Source: Streptococcus equi subsp. equi
GTDB taxonomy: Bacteria > Bacillota > Bacilli > Lactobacillales > Streptococcaceae
Assembly: GCA_900637675.1 (NCBI GenBank)
Contig: LR134389.1
Location: 1,116,001 to 1,180,000, forward strand
Reading direction: 5' to 3'
Length of the DNA: 64,000 bases
Below are positions 59,964-64,000 of this stretch, piece by piece. Each line of letters begins with the position of its first letter. Position 1 is the first letter of the stretch. The notes beneath the pieces are model-generated. The model saw only the letters and a program-made list of their open reading frames with translations. It was not told where the DNA came from and searched no databases. The position numbers were made by a program, and so were the translations under genes.

Positions 59964-60256
59964 ATGAAACTCCTTTGTGTCTATTATACTCTTTTAGCTT
60001 TAAATATAGCCACTATCGTGACGTATTTAGCTAGTGATGCATTTAGTGCCTTTTGTCAGCCTTAACCACTCCTTCTTTCATGAAGCAGCCCAGCTCTCAA
60101 CAAGAATCGTCTTAGCTGACTGAACCTATTGCTCTAAACTCTTTTTTCTTTACAGCTTATAGTTTACCCTAATTAATAGTCTGGTTAGCTTACAAGATTT
60201 GATGGGTGACTTACAGATTTGTAAGTTTTATAACATCATTTTTCTTATCATTTTGA
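59964..60256. other. divergent intergenic region between bceA and the PASTA gene
   Basis: ACTTACA (60209-60215) and TGTAAGT (60220-60226) are perfect 7-base arms around GATT. AGCTTACAAG occurs 20 bases to the left as a partial repeat. The palindrome ends 31 bases before the PASTA gene -10 and could serve either gene. No gene is seen in the region. Confidence 0.5.
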
Positions 60257-60262
60257 TATAAT
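60254..60262 (+). promoter_or_regulatory. -10 element of the PASTA-domain gene
   Basis: TGATATAAT, with the hexamer at 60257-60262, is an extended -10. It overlaps an in-frame ATG at 60261, which rules that out as the translation start. Confidence 0.6.
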
Positions 60263-60293
60263 GAAAGGAGAATTCTATTTAGGAGAAGCGTCA

Positions 60294-60773
60294 ATGGCTA
60301 AGAAAATCAAAAAAACGCTAGGGACTGTCGGAAAGCTGTTTTCCATTATCCCTGATACCACTGAAATTATAGGAAAAACGATAGATAACACCCGTCCCAT
60401 TATCGAAAAGCATATGGAACAAAAGCATGAAAAGGAAATGCAGCTAACGCTTTTAGATGATGTGATTAATTTACCTGTTGATAAAGCGCAAAAGCATCTG
60501 GAACAGCTAGGTTTTGTTGTCGCACTATTGCCGGTCAAGCCTAGTAAAAAATGGATACATGCTAGCTTAAATGAGGTTGTTTCCATGTCACCTAAGCCTG
60601 GAAAGCATAAGCTGGGAAGCTTAGTAAAGCTTTATTATGTTACTGTAGATGTCCTTGAGAAAAGTCAGGCTATTTTAGATCAAGAGACCCTAAAGGCTGT
60701 CGAACGAAATCAAAAAATCGCTGATACCATCGAAGCTGTTAAGCAAATCAAGCTTCCTTTTAAAAAGAGATAA
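60294..60773 (+). CDS. small cytosolic PASTA-domain protein
   Basis: This 159-residue protein starts at ATG 60294 (MAKKIKKTLGTVGK), with AGGAG at 60281-60285. Residues about 62-127 resemble one PASTA domain: VINLPVDKAQKHLEQLGFVV, then VVSMSPKPGKHKLGSLVKLYYV. PASTA domains are usually extracellular sensors on penicillin-binding proteins or StkP-type kinases. Here there is no membrane segment or signal, and the flanks are charged helices. Role unknown; a link to wall-stress signalling is only suggested by the fold and the neighbouring bce module. Confidence 0.75.
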   Translation: MAKKIKKTLGTVGKLFSIIPDTTEIIGKTIDNTRPIIEKHMEQKHEKEMQLTLLDDVINLPVDKAQKHLEQLGFVVALLPVKPSKKWIHASLNEVVSMSPKPGKHKLGSLVKLYYVTVDVLEKSQAILDQETLKAVERNQKIADTIEAVKQIKLPFKKR

Positions 60774-60787
60774 GGCTATACTGTAAA

Positions 60788-60822
60788 AATAAGCTGATAC
60801 CGTTAGGATCAGTTTATTTTTT
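60788..60822 (+). terminator. terminator of the PASTA gene
   Basis: AATAAGCTGAT (60788-60798) pairs with ATCAGTTTATT (60808-60818) with one G-U pair, followed by TTTT. Confidence 0.85.
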
Positions 60823-60908
60823 ATGTTGTGACTTTAAGTCTATCTCGCTTAGCAGGTGCCAAACAAATAAACCACCCGTTATGTACCGACCTTCAATGGT
60901 TAAAGTTT

Positions 60909-62323
60909 GGCTCAATAATTTCTGTAGTGGGTAAGTCCACTGCAGGGGTTATAGGGCTTTATGAGTATCAAAAAAGTCCCATATGACCTATAATGAAAAG
61001 CGACTAAACTATCATTTAGAAAGACTCATATGGAACAATCACATGTTATCACACAACTACTGGGAATTAAAGACCCTCATATCACATTCTCCAAAGAAAT
61101 ACACGACATGAAAACTCATAAGGAATTGAAAGCTGTCCTTGACTACGATGCCCCACCTTGCCCTAACTGCCAAAGTCAGATGGGCAAGTACGACTTCCAA
61201 CGGGAATCCAAGGTCCCTTTTCTCGATTGCGCAGGCTACAAGACTTTGATTCGCCTCAAAAAGCGCCGTTTCAAATGTCAGTTTTGCGGAAAAATTACTG
61301 TCGCTGAGACTTCTCTAGTCCCTAAAAACCATCAAATACCAACCATCGTCAAACAGAAGGTGGCCCAGCTTCTCATCGAGAAAGTCTCCATGACCGCTAT
61401 CGCTGATAGACTATCCATCTCCACCTCAACCGTCATGCGAAAGCTCAACGAGTTCACGTTCAAGTCTCATTTGACTTATTTACCCGAACATATGTCCTGG
61501 GATGAATATGCCTTTAAGAAGGGCAAGATGAGCTTTATTGCTCAGGACTTTGACACCAACAACATCATCGCTATTTTGGATGGACGGACGAAAGCTGTCA
61601 TTCGCAACCACTTCCTGAGATATCCTCGGCAGGTCAGAAACGACGTTAAACTCATCACCATGGATATGTTTACCCCCTATTACAACCTGGCTAAGATGCT
61701 TTTCCCAAACGCTTAGATTGTCCTTGATCGTTTCCACATTGTGCAACATTTGGGACGTGCCATGAACCGTATCCGTACTCAAATCATGAACTCTTTTGAT
61801 CGAAAATCCCACGAATACAAGGCTTTGAAACGTTACTGGAAGCTGATTCAACAAGATAGTAGCAAACTTAGTGACAAGCGTTTTTACCGCCCGACTTTTC
61901 GCATGCATTTGACAAACAAGGAGGTGGTCGAGCGTCTTTTGAGCTACTCTGACGAGCTTAGAAAGCATTATGACCTTTATCAGCTTCTGCTTTTTCACTT
62001 CCAGGAAAAGCAAGCTGACCACTTTTTCGGCCTGATTGAGGAGCAGATAGACAGTAGCAATCCTCTCTTTCAGACCGTTTTCAAGACCTTTTTGAAAGAC
62101 AGAGACAAGATTGAGAACGCACTGGATTTGCCTTATTCTAACGCTAAACTGGAGGCTACCAATAATCTCATCAAAGTCATCAAGCGCAATGCTTTTGGAT
62201 TTCGGAACTTTGAAAACTTTAAAAGACGGATTTTGATCGCTATCAATATTAAAAAAGAGAAGACCAATTTAGTCCTCTCCAGATGTTAGCTTGTCAACTA
62301 CCCACTACAGTTGACATGGAGCC
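60909..62323 (+). mobile_element. ISL3-family insertion sequence
   Basis: The 1415-base element is bounded by an 8-base direct repeat TAAAGTTT (60901-60908 and 62324-62331), as expected for ISL3. The ends carry imperfect inverted repeats: GGCTC at 60909-60913 with CTGTAGTGGGTA at 60922-60933, matched by TACCCACTACAG (62299-62310) and GAGCC (62319-62323). The transposase inside has one stop codon, so the copy is probably not autonomous. Confidence 0.93.
61030..62289 (+). pseudogene. ISL3-family transposase with one internal stop
   Basis: The 419-codon frame begins MEQSHVITQLLGIKDPH. The N-terminal zinc-ribbon is CPNCQSQMGKY with CQFCGKIT, followed by a helix-turn-helix (VSMTAIADRLSISTSTVMRKL) and the DDE core beginning SWDEYAFKK. 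At FPNA a TAG (61714-61716) interrupts, then IVLDRFHIVQHLGRAMN continues in the same frame to NLVLSRC. An AAG lysine codon there would give the usual AKIVLDRFHI, so a single A-to-T change explains it. The stop lies before the second catalytic Asp. Confidence 0.92.
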
Positions 62324-62456
62324 TAAAGTTTTGGACTAACCTTTTGGGGGCACCTCATTAGACGGGTGGTTCTGATTAAGGAGTTTATTGGTAGGTAGCT
62401 TTGACTAATAATTAGGAGATTGATTTTATTAGTTATCTTGCTTTTTATTCTTTTGA

Positions 62457-63848
62457 TTAATCCATTGCTATATCAACGGTGACGTACTGAACTGGGATAT
62501 CATAAAAGGGATCCTCTCTGCGTCCTAGGAAATCCTTTGCCTGCTGAGGGAAAGAGGCATAGCTCAGCACATCCTCCTCACAGCAGGCATAGCCTGCAAT
62601 TTCTTGACGAAGCAAGGGCAATTGTGGCTCAATCAAATCTGCTGGACGACAAGTGATAACAGCTTCATCACCAATGATTTTCTCTTTAATACCTTCACCT
62701 AGTGGCGCAGGAGGTTGGCCATAAAGTCCTCTGACATAGTCTTTGATTTCGTTTGGGACAACCTTGTAGCGTTCACCTGAAATAACATTCATTAAGGCCT
62801 GTGTGCCAACCATTTGCGATAGCGGAGTCACCAGTGGGGGGTAGCCTAAATCAGCTCTAACCTTTGGAACCTCAGCCAGAACCTCTTCATATTTGTCAGA
62901 GAGTCCCTGTTCCTTAAGCTGACTTAGCAAATTGGACAGCATGCCGCCAGGAACCTGATAAAGCAAGGTCTTAGGCTCAGTGTCTTTAACCTTGGGATTT
63001 AAAATGCCCTCTGCCCTGTAGTGATCTCGGATAGTATTAAAATACTCGGCAATTTTTGTCAGCCTTGTCATGTCTACTCCGGTATCAATCCCCAAGTCCT
63101 CTAAAGCAATAACCATCGATTCTGTTGCTGGCTGGCTTGTCCCGCCGGCAAATGAGGATATGGCAGTATCAATAATATCTGCACCAGCCTCTACGACCTT
63201 GAGATAGGTCATTTCAGAAATACCACTGGTAGCATGCGTGTGAACCTCAAGTGGTAGAGCAATGCTTTCCTTGATACGCTTCACTAATTGATAACCGGTC
63301 TCCGGGGTTAACACACCAGCCATATCCTTGATACAAATCGAATCTGCACCAATAGCCTGATAGGCTTTTGCTAAGGCTACAAAATAATCGATAGTATGAA
63401 CTGGACTTGTTGTGTAAGAAATAGCAACCTGTGCATGGCCACCGAATTCTTTTGTTGCTGAAACAGCTGTCTCTAGATTACGTGGATCATTTAGGGCATC
63501 AAAAATGCGCACAATATCAATACCGTTTTCAATTGATTTTTGGATAAAGCTGCGGACGACATCGTCAGCATAATTACGATAGCCCAAAAGATTTTGCCCA
63601 CGCAGGAGCATTTGTAATTTAGTTTTCTTGACTACTTTACGAATGGTTCTTAGACGCTCCCAAGGGTCTTCATTTAAGAAACGTAGGCAAGAATCAAAGG
63701 TAGCTCCTCCCCACATTTCTAGGGCATGATAGCCAGCATTATCTAGTGTTTCTAAAATCGGAATCATTTCCTTTGTAGTCATGCGGGTAGCAATTTGACT
63801 TTGCTGACCATCACGCAAAACTGTTTCTGTTATACGGATTTTTGTCAT
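62457..63848 (-). CDS. oadA: oxaloacetate decarboxylase alpha chain
   Basis: OadA transfers the carboxyl group of oxaloacetate to biotin as part of citrate fermentation or sodium-coupled decarboxylation. The 463-residue protein carries the carboxyltransferase motifs RDGQQSQIATRM (residues 12-23), HALEMWGGATFDSCLRF, the metal-site HTHATSG (about 209-215), the active-site Lys in ICIKDMAGVL and the family TPLSQMVGTQA. It has no biotinyl domain, which in streptococcal cit clusters is a separate protein. It follows the citX-like end by 30 bases with AAGGAG between, so it belongs to a leftward cit operon. Confidence 0.92.
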   Translation of the reverse strand: MTKIRITETVLRDGQQSQIATRMTTKEMIPILETLDNAGYHALEMWGGATFDSCLRFLNEDPWERLRTIRKVVKKTKLQMLLRGQNLLGYRNYADDVVRSFIQKSIENGIDIVRIFDALNDPRNLETAVSATKEFGGHAQVAISYTTSPVHTIDYFVALAKAYQAIGADSICIKDMAGVLTPETGYQLVKRIKESIALPLEVHTHATSGISEMTYLKVVEAGADIIDTAISSFAGGTSQPATESMVIALEDLGIDTGVDMTRLTKIAEYFNTIRDHYRAEGILNPKVKDTEPKTLLYQVPGGMLSNLLSQLKEQGLSDKYEEVLAEVPKVRADLGYPPLVTPLSQMVGTQALMNVISGERYKVVPNEIKDYVRGLYGQPPAPLGEGIKEKIIGDEAVITCRPADLIEPQLPLLRQEIAGYACCEEDVLSYASFPQQAKDFLGRREDPFYDIPVQYVTVDIAMD

Positions 63849-63878
63849 ATCATTCTCCTTATAAGAATACCGTTGAGT

Positions 63879-64000
63879 CTAACTGAGCTGATTGCCTCCG
63901 TCAAAAAATGATTGGAGTAAGTGTACAAGGGCTGTCTGCATGTCTGCTACCGAGTGACTGCGATTTCTACTACAAGCCTTAGCCTCTTTTGAGCAAAGAT
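63879..64000 (-). CDS. citX: probable apo-citrate lyase phosphoribosyl-dephospho-CoA transferase, C-terminus (runs off the window)
   Basis: A leftward frame is open from the window edge to the TAG at 63879-63881 (40 codons). The residues [20 protein letters not shown] resemble the CitX tail (xAKxCxRxRxHSV), and the place directly before oadA fits a citrate cluster. CitX loads the prosthetic group onto citrate lyase. Only the end is visible, so the call is tentative. Confidence 0.6.
   Translation of the reverse strand, partial: LCSKEAKACSRNRSHSVADMQTALVHLLQSFFDGGNQLS

Larger units (their letters stand above)
60870..62371. repeat. inverted-repeat element split by an ISL3 insertion
   Basis: AACCACCCGT (60870-60879) and ACGGGTGGTT (62362-62371) are perfect 10-base arms. 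If the ISL3 copy and one TAAAGTTT are removed, the arms are about 79 bases apart and enclose a second hairpin, GGTTA...TAACC, around the insertion point. The lead-in CAAATAAACC recurs at 51288. It could be the palindromic end of a lost IS200-like element or a structured intergenic repeat. Confidence 0.6.

Noticed and set aside
60261..60293. Longer start for the PASTA protein at 60261
   Set aside because: This ATG overlaps the -10 hexamer (60257-60262); the ATG at 60294 has its own AGGAG.

Overview
The window is a chromosomal segment of a low-GC Firmicute, almost certainly a pyogenic-group Streptococcus. The gene order (folB-folK-murB-potABCD; prfA-prmC-tsaC-GNAT-glyA; ldh divergent from gyrA-srtA; ylxM-ffh; lmb followed by a histidine-triad gene; guaA; xerS) and the protein sequences resemble S. 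pyogenes. The many insertion sequences and broken genes fit Streptococcus equi best. The species call is inference from memory of these families, not from a search.

Layout. 0-7.2 kb: end of the folate cluster, murB, the spermidine/putrescine importer potABCD and a CLC chloride channel. 7.3-15 kb: a frameshifted SGNH hydrolase, an AI-2E-family membrane protein, radC, then a leftward block (broken class-I amidotransferase, rex; DUF1831, cysteine desulfurase, prs; CYTH protein). 15-19.4 kb: rightward relQ (frameshifted), nadK, pseudouridine synthase, pta, and a short-chain dehydrogenase. 19.5-25 kb: an unknown protein, an osmoprotectant importer with a stop codon in each gene, guaC and a frameshifted xpt. 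25-27.5 kb: apbE split by an IS3-family element. 27.5-34.3 kb: a tautomerase, tdk, and the prfA-prmC-tsaC-GNAT-glyA-ndpA-lysozyme run. 34.5-41 kb: NADH oxidase, lactate dehydrogenase, gyrA, sortase A and a glyoxalase-fold protein. 41-45.6 kb: a zinc-regulated surface block (lmb plus a very short histidine-triad lipoprotein), a secreted DUF1002 protein and a FemAB ligase. 45.7-50.4 kb: ffh/ylxM, a GntR regulator and guaA. 50.4-52.8 kb: AT-rich accessory DNA, a LexA-like HdiR-type regulator with a long palindromic operator, and GtrA. 53-60 kb: xerS (frameshifted) and a Bce-type peptide-antibiotic resistance module whose permease is split by a second copy of the same IS and whose kinase is frameshifted. 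60-64 kb: a cytosolic PASTA protein, an ISL3 element carrying a stop codon in its transposase, oadA and the end of a probable citX.

How the parts work together. Much of the window is central metabolism around redox and fermentation (nox, ldh, pta, rex, nadK, oadA), purine supply (guaC, xpt, guaA, prs), translation termination and modification (prfA, prmC, tsaC, ffh) and surface display (srtA, lmb, htp-like, DUF1002). Over this lies strong gene decay: seven genes need exactly one added base to be restored, two genes are split by IS copies, and four more reading frames carry an internal stop. The two identical IS3 copies face each other about 29 kb apart and could mediate inversion of the segment between them. 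One frameshifted gene, relQ, breaks exactly on the canonical -1 slippery heptamer A_AAA_AAG, so a full-length alarmone synthetase could still be made.

No tRNA, rRNA or CRISPR array was recognised.
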